Below are positions 1 through 7,972 of a DNA stretch of 64,000 nt, piece after piece. Source of the stretch: Terriglobia bacterium. GTDB taxonomy: Bacteria > Acidobacteriota > Terriglobia > Bryobacterales > Bryobacteraceae. The notes beneath the pieces were generated by a model. It had not been told where the DNA came from. It saw nothing but the letters and a program-made list of their open reading frames with translations, and did no database searches. The stretch is taken from positions 52,747 to 116,746 of the forward strand of contig JANYDS010000003.1 of NCBI GenBank assembly GCA_025363475.1, given 5' to 3'. The number at the start of each line of letters is the position of its first letter. The first letter of the stretch is position 1. The position numbers were made by a program, and so were the translations under genes.

Positions 1-186
1 GGCGGGCTTGATGCCATCGACAATGTTGCCGCTCTTATCGGTGACCAGGGTGGGCGCAAGGATGTTGGTGACGGTGTTGCGGAAGACGGGTTCACTCAGT
101 TCGGGGGTGTCCGGGGTGGGGGCGGGGGTTTGTCCCTGTGCCGCGATCACGATCAAGGGGAGCAGAAGCAGCCGGAGAGGTTTCAT
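1..186 (-). CDS. VWFA-related acidobacterial protein, N-terminal fragment
   Basis: Only the first 62 codons are inside the window; the gene continues past the left edge. It starts at ATG 186 with a clear signal peptide ([19 protein letters not shown]), then a proline-rich linker, then a segment with [15 protein letters not shown]. That segment matches the opening of the exported VWFA-related domain proteins common in Acidobacteriota, where a 'V.D..G..V..L' strand precedes the von Willebrand A fold; the intact family member at 25703-27850 begins the same way. The start overlaps the stop of the upstream mogA/moaB gene as ATGA, so the two are probably translated together. The function of this family is unknown, and the VWA fold itself lies outside the window, so the call rests on the N-terminus alone. 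Confidence 0.6.
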   Translation of the reverse strand, partial: MKPLRLLLLPLIVIAAQGQTPAPTPDTPELSEPVFRNTVTNILAPTLVTDKSGNIVDGIKPA

Positions 187-650
187 ATGTGTTCGGTTCG
201 TCCGTTAAGAAGATCAAGCACGTGCGGGACCAATTCCAGTATCGCTTCCAGCGACTCGATGGCGCCTTTGGGGGAGCCGGGAAGGTTGACGATGAGGGTG
301 CTGCCGCGGGTTCCGGCGAGGGCGCGGGAGAGAGGGGCGAAACGGGTGGAAGCGAGGCCGCGGGCGCGCATGAGTTCGCCAAAACCGGGGATTTCACGGT
401 CTATTACGAGACGCGTGGCTTCGGGGGTAACGTCGCGGGGCGCGATGCCGGTGCCGCCTGTAGTGAAGATGGCGTCGGCTGTAGTTTCGCGGAGGTGGTG
501 CGCGATTTCGGCTTGTTCGTCGGGAATGATGCGTGTGGTGGCGATGTGAAAGCCGGCAGCTTCGAGGCGGGCGGCTACGGCAGGGCCGGAGGTATCGGTG
601 CGGGTGCCGTGGTGGGCGCGGTCAGAGATAGTGAAAACGGCTGCGGTCAT
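183..650 (-). CDS. moaB: Molybdopterin adenylyltransferase-type protein (MogA/MoaB)
   Basis: About 155 residues, the usual length for the MogA/MoaB family, which adenylylates molybdopterin before molybdenum insertion by MoeA. Visible motifs are [20 protein letters not shown] at the N-terminus, [12 protein letters not shown] (the conserved GGTG loop binding molybdopterin), and [12 protein letters not shown] near the C-terminus. An upstream in-frame Met at 674 exists, but the Met at 650 opens directly into the first beta strand and is preferred. The stop overlaps the next gene by four bases. moaC and moeA lie about 1.1 kb upstream on the same strand, separated by a BrnTA module on the opposite strand, which supports a cofactor role. 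MogA and MoaB cannot be told apart from sequence alone. Confidence 0.88.
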   Translation of the reverse strand: MTAAVFTISDRAHHGTRTDTSGPAVAARLEAAGFHIATTRIIPDEQAEIAHHLRETTADAIFTTGGTGIAPRDVTPEATRLVIDREIPGFGELMRARGLASTRFAPLSRALAGTRGSTLIVNLPGSPKGAIESLEAILELVPHVLDLLNGRTEHI

Positions 651-792
651 TAGAGTTGAGATGTTAGCTGCCACTTGTCAGTCTACAGGGTGGCGAATTC
701 ACCGGATTCCGCGACCGCAATAGTAGATTGCCTTCGAATGTCCGTGTGGCTGCAATTAAATCGTTCGCATCGAGTTCGACCAAGCCAGGGAG

Positions 793-1065
793 TTGCGCAA
801 TATCGAGATTCGCGGGCTTTCGTTCAGTCTGGTTCGTGATCTCGACTGGGAATCAGCGATTGTAGTGGAAGATGTGCGGAAGGATTATGGCGAACGCCGG
901 TTCCGGGTTTTTGGAAAAATAGAGGGGCCGCTTTATGCCGTTGTCATAACCCCCCGGCCGGGCGGAGCACGAGTCATTAGTCTGCGACGAGCGAATTTTA
1001 GAGAGAGGAGTATCTATGGGCAAACGAGCGACGAAGGCCGATCAGGGAAACCCGGTTTGGAGTGA
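793..1065 (+). CDS. brnT: BrnT-family toxin, start codon uncertain
   Basis: BrnT is a RelE-fold ribonuclease toxin, about 90 residues, usually encoded just upstream of and overlapping BrnA. Visible here are FSLVRDLDWESAIVVEDVRK, DYGERRFR and the typical C-terminal strand GGARVISLRRANFRER. The next gene is BrnA-like and overlaps by 50 bases, the classic arrangement. The coding frame continues upstream through IEFDQARELRN, the expected BrnT N-terminus, but between the in-frame stop at 757-759 and TTG 793 there is no ATG, GTG or TTG. A TTG start at 793 would remove about ten N-terminal residues including the first strand. Either a rare ATC start (760 or 769) is used or the toxin has lost its start codon. 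The tail after the overlap (SDEGRSGKPGLE) is not conserved. Confidence 0.75.
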   Translation: MRNIEIRGLSFSLVRDLDWESAIVVEDVRKDYGERRFRVFGKIEGPLYAVVITPRPGGARVISLRRANFRERSIYGQTSDEGRSGKPGLE

Positions 1066-1309
1066 GGATGATTTCCGCCAGGCACGCCCGGCGTTCGAGG
1101 TCCTGCCGCTGGATCTGGTCTCAATGCTGCCGCGGAAACGCGGCCCCCAGCGCGAACCAGCCAAAAAGCTGGTAAGTCTCAGACTCGACCCGGATGTGGT
1201 CGCATCTTTCCGTGCGACCGGTGACGGTTGGCAGACCCGCATCAACGATGTATTGAAGCGGAAATGCGCCCTCGCGCTGGAACTTCTGCTGTGGCGTAAC
1301 GCAGATTGA
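1016..1309 (+). CDS. brnA: BrnA-family antitoxin
   Basis: BrnA binds and neutralises BrnT and represses its own operon through a ribbon-helix-helix domain. The 97-residue protein shows the family layout: an N-terminal WSEDDFRQARPAFEVLP segment that clasps the toxin, a basic linker (RKRGPQREPAKK), then VSLRLDPDVVASFRATG and GWQTRINDVLKR, the DNA-binding RHH core. The ATG at 1016 follows a strong Shine-Dalgarno (GAGAGGAG at 1003-1010, five-base spacing) and lies inside the end of brnT, so the pair is coupled. The last ~14 residues (CALALELLLWRNAD) go beyond the usual family end and may be read-through after loss of an earlier stop. Confidence 0.85.
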   Translation: MGKRATKADQGNPVWSEDDFRQARPAFEVLPLDLVSMLPRKRGPQREPAKKLVSLRLDPDVVASFRATGDGWQTRINDVLKRKCALALELLLWRNAD

Positions 1310-1724
1310 TCTGGAGGTCCTCCGGAACGACGGATAGGACGTCTGCAGACCCTCTGGGTGGACCCGGCTACGATGCCGCGGCAACTTCAGGAGACTTGTC
1401 CAACTGGGCATTGTGTTGTCCGGGCTCGACGAACACCTTCCAAAGCTGGCCGTGCCGTTCTCGGCAGCAAATGGTCCAGTCAAGTGGACGCGAACTGAGA
1501 TCTGCTTCGTGCTCAATAGCCGAAATAATGTCGCTAATCTCGCTCACTCAGCCTCCGCCCAGTCTGTTCAGCATATTCTTTTCGAAATCAACGATGTCAT
1601 TTGACGACACCAGGTCGATGATTGATGACGAAATCAATCGCAAGGCTCATTAGGAGCTTCTGCTGACAGTTGGGAGCCAGTGTTTTGAATCGTTGATGCG
1701 CTGCTGGCTTCTCACCCTGTGCGC
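1310..1724. other. Intergenic stretch with no supported gene
   Basis: This 415-base gap separates the brnTA module from the end of moaC. A plus-strand frame is open from GTG 1413 to a stop at 1602-1604 (63 codons), but it has no ribosome binding site, no recognisable motif and irregular third-position use. It could be a remnant of material that came in with the toxin-antitoxin module. No terminator with a T-run, tRNA or repeat is evident. Confidence 0.5.
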
Positions 1725-2186
1725 TCACCGCTGGAAGTCTCCGCTCTTGCCGCCTGTCTTTTCGAGCAGCCAGATGTCCTGAATCTCAATGCGCTTGTCG
1801 AGCGCTTTCGTCATGTCGTACACGGTGAGAGCGGCGACTGTGGCGGCCGTGAGGGCTTCCATCTCAACGCCAGTCTGCGCGGTGGTGGACGCGGTGGCGA
1901 TGATGCGGACTCCATCCGGCTCAATCATGATGGCGATGTCTGCGTGTGAGAGGGGCAGGGAATGGCAAAGCGGGATCAGATCCGCAGTCCGTTTCGCGGC
2001 GAGGATGCCGGCGACGCGGGCTACTACCAGCGGGTCACCTTTGGGATTGTTGGGAAGCGCGTCCAGCACGGCGCGGCTCATCTTTACAAAAGCGTGGGCG
2101 CGGGCGGTGCGTTTGGTTTCGTGCTTGGCACCGACGTCGACCATGCGGGGCTGACCGGCGGAATCGAAGTGTGAGAGCTTGCTCAT
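1725..2186 (-). CDS. moaC: Cyclic pyranopterin monophosphate synthase MoaC
   Basis: MoaC converts the MoaA product into cyclic pyranopterin monophosphate, the first committed step of molybdenum cofactor synthesis. The 153-residue length is typical. Conserved segments are MVDVGAKHETKRTARAHA near the N-terminus, AAKRTADLIPLCHSLPLSH (metal/substrate histidine region), TGVEMEALTAATVAALTVYDM and the catalytic lysine stretch MTKALDKRIEI. The ATG at 2186 sits one base after the moeA stop, so moeA-moaC is an operon read on the minus strand. The C-terminus (EKTGGKSGDFQR) matches the family ending. Confidence 0.96.
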   Translation of the reverse strand: MSKLSHFDSAGQPRMVDVGAKHETKRTARAHAFVKMSRAVLDALPNNPKGDPLVVARVAGILAAKRTADLIPLCHSLPLSHADIAIMIEPDGVRIIATASTTAQTGVEMEALTAATVAALTVYDMTKALDKRIEIQDIWLLEKTGGKSGDFQR

Positions 2187-2187
2187 T

Positions 2188-3369
2188 TTATTTCATTAAG
2201 ATCGCGATGAGGTCGCCGGCAGCGTAGTCGGGCTGGTCGGGATCGGCTACGAGGAATGCATTGGCCCGGCAAATTGAGGGTACGTCACCTGACCCTTGCC
2301 AGTCTACAGGTGTGACATCCGTGCCAGTGAGAACGGCGGGCAGAAAACGTGTGAGGCCGGGTTTGTGGGAAAAAGCACGGGTGAGCGTCGCCAGGGTAAG
2401 GGGCAGCGGGGCCTCGTTCGCGCCGGAAAGCAGGCCGATGGCGGCGCGGGCGAAGAGTTCGAAGGTGACCATGGTCGAAGCGGGGTTGCCGGGGAGTCCA
2501 AAGAAGAATTTGCCACGGGCTTTGCCGAAGACGAGCGGTTTGCCGGGCTGGATATCGACGCTGTCGAAAAAGAAGTGGGCGTCGAGGTCTGTGAACGCGG
2601 GTTCGACGAAATCGTACTTGCCGGCTGAGACGCCACCGGAGAGCAGGAGAAGGTCGGCTTCGAGGCCCTGTTCGATGAGGGCGGCGGTGGCTGCGCGGTT
2701 GTCGGGGGCGATGGGGAGAATGACGGGTTCGGCACCGGCGCGGCGGACCTGGGCGGCGAGGGCGTGAGCGTTGGAGTTGCGGATCTGATCCGGGCCAACA
2801 GGTGCGCCGAGTTCCACGATTTCGTCACCCGTCGCCAGGATGGCCACGCGCAGGCAGCGGTAGACGGGGATGGAGGTGATGCCCGTGGTGGCGAGCCAGG
2901 CGATGGAAGTGTAGTCGAGGCGGGTGCCGGGGGGGAGGATGGTTTGGCCCTGGCGGGCTTCGGAACCGGCGCGGGCGATGTTGGAATGGGGCGCGAGGGT
3001 TCGGTCTGTGGAGACGGTGCCATCGTCATGCAGACGGCAGTGTTCCACCATAACTACGGCGTCGGCACCATCGGGAACGGGGGCTCCGGTCATGATTTCG
3101 ACGGCCTGATTGGGCCCGAGGGTGCTGGTGAAGCGGGCGCCTGCTTTCGATTCTCCGATGATGCTGAGGCGGGTGGGAATGTCACCGGAACGAAGGGCGA
3201 AGCCGTCGCGGGTGGCGCGGTGGAACGGGGGGTAATCCCGGTCAGCAAAGGCTGCGGTGGCGAGGATACGGTTGGCAGACTGGTCGAGTGGTACGGATTC
3301 GATAGCGGGCAGGACGAGCGCGGAGTGTATTTCGCGCAGGACGGCGGCTCTGGCGTCGGAAAACGTCAT
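2188..3369 (-). CDS. moeA: Molybdopterin molybdenumtransferase MoeA
   Basis: MoeA inserts molybdate into adenylylated molybdopterin. The 393-residue protein shows the standard domains: an N-terminal segment with YPPFHRATRDGFALRSGD (family consensus PPF..S.MDG.A), domain with TGAPVPDGADAVVMVEH, the MogA-like domain with GDEIVELG, IRNSNAHAL and LLLSGGVSAGKYDFV, and the C-terminal beta domain with GLPGNPASTMVTFELF. It is followed one base later by moaC. The family Asp of the MDG.A motif is present as RDG. No other cofactor genes (moaA, moaD, moaE) lie in the window. Confidence 0.95.
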   Translation of the reverse strand: MTFSDARAAVLREIHSALVLPAIESVPLDQSANRILATAAFADRDYPPFHRATRDGFALRSGDIPTRLSIIGESKAGARFTSTLGPNQAVEIMTGAPVPDGADAVVMVEHCRLHDDGTVSTDRTLAPHSNIARAGSEARQGQTILPPGTRLDYTSIAWLATTGITSIPVYRCLRVAILATGDEIVELGAPVGPDQIRNSNAHALAAQVRRAGAEPVILPIAPDNRAATAALIEQGLEADLLLLSGGVSAGKYDFVEPAFTDLDAHFFFDSVDIQPGKPLVFGKARGKFFFGLPGNPASTMVTFELFARAAIGLLSGANEAPLPLTLATLTRAFSHKPGLTRFLPAVLTGTDVTPVDWQGSGDVPSICRANAFLVADPDQPDYAAGDLIAILMK

Positions 3370-3432
3370 TCGGGCTTCATTTTGACAGATGAGGGGCTAA
3401 GGTCGGATTTTGGCGTGTCACTGAATGAGGTC

Positions 3433-3479
3433 AAATGCTTTCTCGCAGAGCAACGGAGGTTCCTCAGAGAGCGCAGAGG
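3433..3479 (+). repeat. Intergenic repeat, copy 1 (Cgcagag-type)
   Basis: A ~47-base AG-rich stretch beginning AAATGCTTTCTCGCAGAG resembles the stretch at 43129-43174 (AAATACTTTCTCGCAGAG...), same strand, roughly 80% identical by eye with small gaps. Both lie between genes. It falls in the 220-base gap between moeA and lptD, which otherwise shows no gene. Its nature is unknown. Confidence 0.5.
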
Positions 3480-3590
3480 CCTACTCCACGGCGGTCAGAA
3501 CCTTACGCAAAACCCGGATCGGTTTCGACTCCCCGTCGTAAGCGACTACTTACGAATAGCAATTCCAGAAGTGGGGCCTTCATTGAAATA

Positions 3591-5912
3591 TTAGAAAAGT
3601 CGTTCCTGCTTCTTGAGATTGCCAAACGTTCCGATATTCGCGATCGAGAATGCCACGCGATATTGCGTATCATCGCGGATGCCATAATTTGACCGCTTCC
3701 ATTCCACGCTGACACCGCAGCAGTCGGTGTTGTAAGTCACCTGACCGATGGCGAATTCCTGAATGCCCAGACGGTAGTCATAGATGGTGGAGAACGCCGA
3801 GTTCCAGCCCCGCCGGTTAGGGTCACCATACCCCACCTGTGCCCGGAACTGATTGGCCGGCGGAGAAATGATCGGGTCCGGTCGCAGGACGTTACTCCCC
3901 AGCGAGACGAAGTAACGCTTTACCCGCACATCCGCCGAGAAAGTGCTGTTGACGAAAGCCGAGCGCACGGGGTCGTAATCCGCCTGCCACTGAAACCCCA
4001 CACCCGGGCGCGGTGAAGCCCGCAATACCGATACGACTGGCGAGTAATTGCGCGGTCCGTTCAGAAAACTGTAACCCGTGAGATCGATCCCCGCCAGCAC
4101 CACACTGCGCTGGCCCGGCAGCACTGCACCGCCGAACGTCTGGTCGAAGAAACGTTTTTGATAAAGCTCCCAGGTCAGAATTTCACTCGTAGTATCGCCG
4201 GTCCTGGAATACAGGCGGTTCGTAATGCCAATTTCGAGATCGTTCGTGTTGGAAAGCAGATCCAGTTCGTCAAACCGCAGCGTGCTGGCAAAGTTATTCA
4301 CGCCGGTTACATAGCGGTATTTCAGACGCGGCTCAAGGACGTGCTTGTATTTGCCATCGAAGACTCGGGAAAGTGAGGGCAGCACGATATCGATACTCAA
4401 ATCCGGCGCACTGCGTTTCAGGCTGATGGAGCGAACGGTATTGTTGACGTAGCTCTGGCCATAGATCGCTTCGTGCATCGTGAACGACGGCACCACATCA
4501 ATTCCTTTCCAATGAAAAGCCGTAGTGAGCGAGGGCTGAAAGTCGCCACGCGGCGTGACCTGGTTGGTCTCGTAAAACCCGGCGCCCTTGGGTTGCACGC
4601 GGTGGAACAGACCGAAATCGGCATTGAAAGAAAACCAGACGGGCAGCCTGGCTGTGAGCTGGCGGTCGCGACCCTGGAAATCGAGTTCCGGCAGCTTGCG
4701 GATCACCACTGAATCGCGCGGTATGGTGCTCTCGAAGTTTTCCGACCGCGAAACGGAGCCGTTAAACGTATAGTAATCAAACTTCTTCGTCACAAAACCG
4801 GACGATGTTGTTGAGGTATAGATCGCTTCGTTGAACGAGGCGCTGAAGCTCTGGCGGAACTGAAATGAGCTCAGGTAGTCAATGCCAACGCGGGCATACC
4901 ACCCCCTGCCCAGTTCAGCTTTGGCCACACCGGTCACGCTCACACCGGGCGATTTGGAGAGAACGCCGTTGGTGGTTTTGCCCCTGTCCTGAACGCCATA
5001 AAAAATGACGTTGAAGTCTGAGCGCTGGGAGGGTTTGCCCCGCAGATCAAAATGGTGGGCGTAGCCGCGCGTTACATAATCCTGCAGCACATATGTGGCG
5101 TCGTAGCTGCGGTTGATGGCCCAGTAGTAGCCTGCGCCAGTGAAATAACCAAACTGCGAACTATGGCCCGCTTCAGGCGTGGTGAAGCCGCTCTTGCGCG
5201 GTTCCTTCTTGAGTCCTTTATAGAAGTATGGGAAGTAGAATATGGGCACTTTGCGGACGCGGAACACGGCACGATGCGTTACGGCCCTGTCATCCGGGAA
5301 GATTTCAAAAACCTTGCTGTGCATGGTCCACCAGGGGTCGGGGATGTGGCAATCGGTGATGAAGCCGTCATAGAGGACGTAGCGGTCGGCAAATTTCTCG
5401 GCCGTTGTGCCTTCGAAATAAAACGGTTGCTGGGTAGTGAGAATACCTGGCCGTGCGACGACCTTAGTCTTTGTGTAGCCGCGCACGTGGTGAAAGGTGC
5501 CGCGCCTGGTTTCGGTGTTGTACTCAGCGGCATCGCAATAAATGATTTCGTCATGTGCGAAGTCCCGGTACGAAACCTCGCCGCGGGCTTTGAAGATTTT
5601 GGTTTCCGCGTCGTATTCCGCGTCGTTGGCTTTGAAAGTGGCCTTAAAGAGTTCGACGACGACGTGGCCGCGGAGGTGAGTAATGGTGCCGTCGGATTCC
5701 TGTGTGTCGGAGGTCATATCGTACTCACCGGGCCCGGGAGCGTTGGGGCGGGGAAGGTGGATACTGAAATCCGGTTGTTCGATGGTGGGGGAGCTGATGG
5801 GGGACAAAGCCTGGCCAAAAGCTAAATTGCTGCTTAAGTCAGGTAACGCAAGCCATTGAAAAAAAAGGGCAAAGTGGCAAAAAAAACGAGTTTTTCGGTG
5901 ACAAGCAATCAT
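3591..5912 (-). CDS. lptD: LPS assembly outer-membrane protein LptD
   Basis: LptD is the outer-membrane barrel that, with LptE, places lipopolysaccharide in the outer leaflet. The predicted 773-residue protein starts at ATG 5912 with a signal peptide ending near NLAFGQA; the frame is open further upstream but runs into the divergent gene at 5955 and loses similarity. Residues ~50-150 form an OstA/LptA-like beta-jellyroll (HLRGHVVVELFKATFKANDAEYD, IFKARGEVSYRD), followed by the long barrel. Cysteines occur where the interdomain disulfides are expected: ITDCHIPDPWW early and YNTDCCGVSVEW near the C-terminus. lptC/A and lptB are 31 kb away in this window. A 42-base divergent intergenic region separates it from the zinc-ribbon gene. 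Confidence 0.93.
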   Translation of the reverse strand: MIACHRKTRFFCHFALFFQWLALPDLSSNLAFGQALSPISSPTIEQPDFSIHLPRPNAPGPGEYDMTSDTQESDGTITHLRGHVVVELFKATFKANDAEYDAETKIFKARGEVSYRDFAHDEIIYCDAAEYNTETRRGTFHHVRGYTKTKVVARPGILTTQQPFYFEGTTAEKFADRYVLYDGFITDCHIPDPWWTMHSKVFEIFPDDRAVTHRAVFRVRKVPIFYFPYFYKGLKKEPRKSGFTTPEAGHSSQFGYFTGAGYYWAINRSYDATYVLQDYVTRGYAHHFDLRGKPSQRSDFNVIFYGVQDRGKTTNGVLSKSPGVSVTGVAKAELGRGWYARVGIDYLSSFQFRQSFSASFNEAIYTSTTSSGFVTKKFDYYTFNGSVSRSENFESTIPRDSVVIRKLPELDFQGRDRQLTARLPVWFSFNADFGLFHRVQPKGAGFYETNQVTPRGDFQPSLTTAFHWKGIDVVPSFTMHEAIYGQSYVNNTVRSISLKRSAPDLSIDIVLPSLSRVFDGKYKHVLEPRLKYRYVTGVNNFASTLRFDELDLLSNTNDLEIGITNRLYSRTGDTTSEILTWELYQKRFFDQTFGGAVLPGQRSVVLAGIDLTGYSFLNGPRNYSPVVSVLRASPRPGVGFQWQADYDPVRSAFVNSTFSADVRVKRYFVSLGSNVLRPDPIISPPANQFRAQVGYGDPNRRGWNSAFSTIYDYRLGIQEFAIGQVTYNTDCCGVSVEWKRSNYGIRDDTQYRVAFSIANIGTFGNLKKQERLF

Positions 5913-5954
5913 GATTGTGCTACTCAGAGAGTAGACGCATTGAAAGAGTAACAG

Positions 5955-6803
5955 ATGCACTGCAAAAGTTGTGGTTTCGTGAACGGCGAAGATGATCACC
6001 GGTGCCTGCGCTGCGGGCGGCGGATGAGTGGAATTGTGATCGCGGCACCAGCCGATTACAACCCAGGCGCTTTGGCGCTGGCTCCGTCGTATGAGAGTGA
6101 GCCGGTGCGGATTGAAGCGTCCGGGCAGACAGCGATGTTTGACCTCGCAGTTGGAGCTGCGCCGGGCAGGCCGCTGTCGAATCTGATCGAATTTGACCGG
6201 CACCCGCGCGGTGCCCAGCCTGTTGCACCGGCCGCGAAAAAGCCTGTGGCGAAAAAGATGCTGCGGACGCCCTTGGAACAACCGCAGTTGCCGTTTGAAC
6301 CAACTCTCCCGGTGCGGGCGCGGATGCTGAAGACGGAAGTAGAAGCGCAGATCTTCTGTGACCGGCCCGTTGCCACACCCACTCACCGGTGCGTGGCGTC
6401 GGCGATTGATGGAGCCATGATTCTGCTGGGCTTTGGCGTGCTGGTGCTGATTTTCTTCGCCATGGGCGGGAATTTAGGCGAAGGCCGCATGTTATGGATA
6501 GACCTTTCCGCAGTGATGGCGCTGGTTTCAGTTTTCTACGGTCTGATCTGGGTCATTGCGGGCAGGGAGACTGCCGGTATGCGGTGGACCGATCTGGAAC
6601 TGATCACTTTTGATGGTCAGCCGGTCGACGGGCCCGCCCGTGCGCTGCGTTTTGCGTCTTCCTGGCTGAGTTTCGGTTCCGGGGCGCTCGGGCTGGTGTG
6701 GGCGCTTGCCGATGAGGAAAGCCTCACCTGGCATGACCATATTTCGAAGACCTTCCCGGCTGCCCGGGAAACGACTGGAAGTTTCGTGCGCGCCCGGCGA
6801 TAG
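5955..6803 (+). CDS. Zinc-ribbon RDD-family membrane protein
   Basis: A 282-residue protein with an N-terminal zinc ribbon (CKSCGFVNGEDDHRCLRCG, two CxxC pairs), a variable proline/alanine-rich linker to about residue 135, then an RDD domain: HRCVASAIDGAMILLGFG with the Arg-Asp pattern, three hydrophobic segments (AMILLGFGVLVLIFFAMGG, ALVSVFYGLIWVIAG, FASSWLSFGSGALGLVWAL), and the closing SLTWHDHISKT motif. RDD proteins are membrane proteins of poorly known, possibly transport-related role; the ribbon probably faces the cytoplasm. It is divergent from lptD and monocistronic. Confidence 0.85.
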   Translation: MHCKSCGFVNGEDDHRCLRCGRRMSGIVIAAPADYNPGALALAPSYESEPVRIEASGQTAMFDLAVGAAPGRPLSNLIEFDRHPRGAQPVAPAAKKPVAKKMLRTPLEQPQLPFEPTLPVRARMLKTEVEAQIFCDRPVATPTHRCVASAIDGAMILLGFGVLVLIFFAMGGNLGEGRMLWIDLSAVMALVSVFYGLIWVIAGRETAGMRWTDLELITFDGQPVDGPARALRFASSWLSFGSGALGLVWALADEESLTWHDHISKTFPAARETTGSFVRARR

Positions 6804-6925
6804 ATTCCGCGCAGGCCTGGCTGCTGCTTAAAATGGGGCTTGCCATCCGTCGTCCGTTCTGAGCCGCGCGCCTGAGCAAGCGGTCTCCTCACTTTTTCAG
6901 CACCCCTGCCAGCTAAGAAAGGGCG

Positions 6926-7885
6926 CTATTTTGCGGTGCCGCCCAGGATGCCCAGCATGGCGTAGTTGCCTTCATGACACGCGTATTCGTAGAGCGGGCC
7001 GGGCACAGAATTAAATGGCAATTCGATGGACCAGGGCTTAGTCCACGTGGAAGGATCTTCCAGGGTGGCCCGATATTGAATGGCCTTGTCGCTTACGCGC
7101 CTGAAGCGCTCCGTCACCTTCAGATCCATTGAAGAACCGCGGTAGCGTGTCTTGTCCGTGAAGTTCGTGGTTTCGACAACCAGCGTGTCGCCTTCCCAGT
7201 GTCCAATGGAATCGCCAAACCACAGGCGGACATTCTGGGGCTGATGTTTCGAGTTCATGTGGACAATGCGGGTGTCGTGAATCATTTCCAGCACGATGAG
7301 AATGGAGTCGGGGGACTGCACGATCTGGTAGTTGTTGTTGTAAGCGGCGGGCGTCATAGGGACGGCGGGAGTGTTGCCGACCAGGCAGCGTGTGTCGTTG
7401 CTTTGGCCCTTATAATCGCCAGGGATATTACTGAGGCCCCGCCCTCGATTGCGCGCTTCAGGGACGACCGGAGGAATGTGGCCGTCGGGTGGGTCGACAA
7501 CCATCGAAGTCCGGTTCTGACCGTCGAAACGCGCCAGTCCCGATCCATTGTCGTAGAAAAGGACGTTGTAGGCGCCGCCCTGAATTGAAACCGGGCGACC
7601 GCCGTCAACTTTTGTTCCTTCCTTCCACCGATCAGTTTCTATGGCCTCCCACTCGCGGGCTTCGGCATCGGAGAGAGTCGCCTTTCCGGCAAAGGTGTCA
7701 GCGCGCTCCAGAGGTGTGCGGGTGGCGTTGAACCAGATGCCCGTGAGATCGGGATGCCCGTCAGCGACGCGGGGAATTGCGCCTGCTTTGGCAACCGCCG
7801 AGCGAGCAGGGGCGCTCTGCGCCGAGAGGGACGCGACCGCCAAAAGGGAACCGGCGGTGCACTTGATCAGACTGCGGAATGTCAT
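6926..7885 (-). CDS. Exported conserved protein of unknown function
   Basis: A 319-residue protein with a signal peptide (CTAGSLLAVASLSAQS), then ADGHPDLTGIWFN, a motif at the start of a large family of exported proteins abundant in Acidobacteriota and some Proteobacteria. Other family marks are DTRCLVGNTPAVP, HDTRIVHMNSKHQP, and especially GHWEGDTLVVETTNFTDKT, followed by a short region resembling a beta-sandwich. No catalytic motif is recognised. The gene stands alone with a downstream 120-base gap. The role is unknown and I do not assign one. Confidence 0.8.
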   Translation of the reverse strand: MTFRSLIKCTAGSLLAVASLSAQSAPARSAVAKAGAIPRVADGHPDLTGIWFNATRTPLERADTFAGKATLSDAEAREWEAIETDRWKEGTKVDGGRPVSIQGGAYNVLFYDNGSGLARFDGQNRTSMVVDPPDGHIPPVVPEARNRGRGLSNIPGDYKGQSNDTRCLVGNTPAVPMTPAAYNNNYQIVQSPDSILIVLEMIHDTRIVHMNSKHQPQNVRLWFGDSIGHWEGDTLVVETTNFTDKTRYRGSSMDLKVTERFRRVSDKAIQYRATLEDPSTWTKPWSIELPFNSVPGPLYEYACHEGNYAMLGILGGTAK

Positions 7886-7972
7886 GGCCTAACTAACCTC
7901 AGTGAGCGATTATATAGCGATGCGACTTGAAATGCACGCCGGTTCCGGCACGCTCCTGCCGCTTTTGTCGCG

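Noticed and set aside
1413..1604. 63-codon frame in the 1310-1724 gap
   Set aside because: No start signal, no motif, irregular third positions. It could be a relic, so it is noted only under the gap.
2304..3594. Long open frames over moeA on both strands
   Set aside because: They are shadows produced by strong codon bias in the GC-rich moeA gene; none has family motifs, while moeA itself is clear.
5052..5825. 257-codon plus-strand frame inside lptD
   Set aside because: Antisense shadow; sequence lacks motifs and lptD continues through it with conserved patterns.
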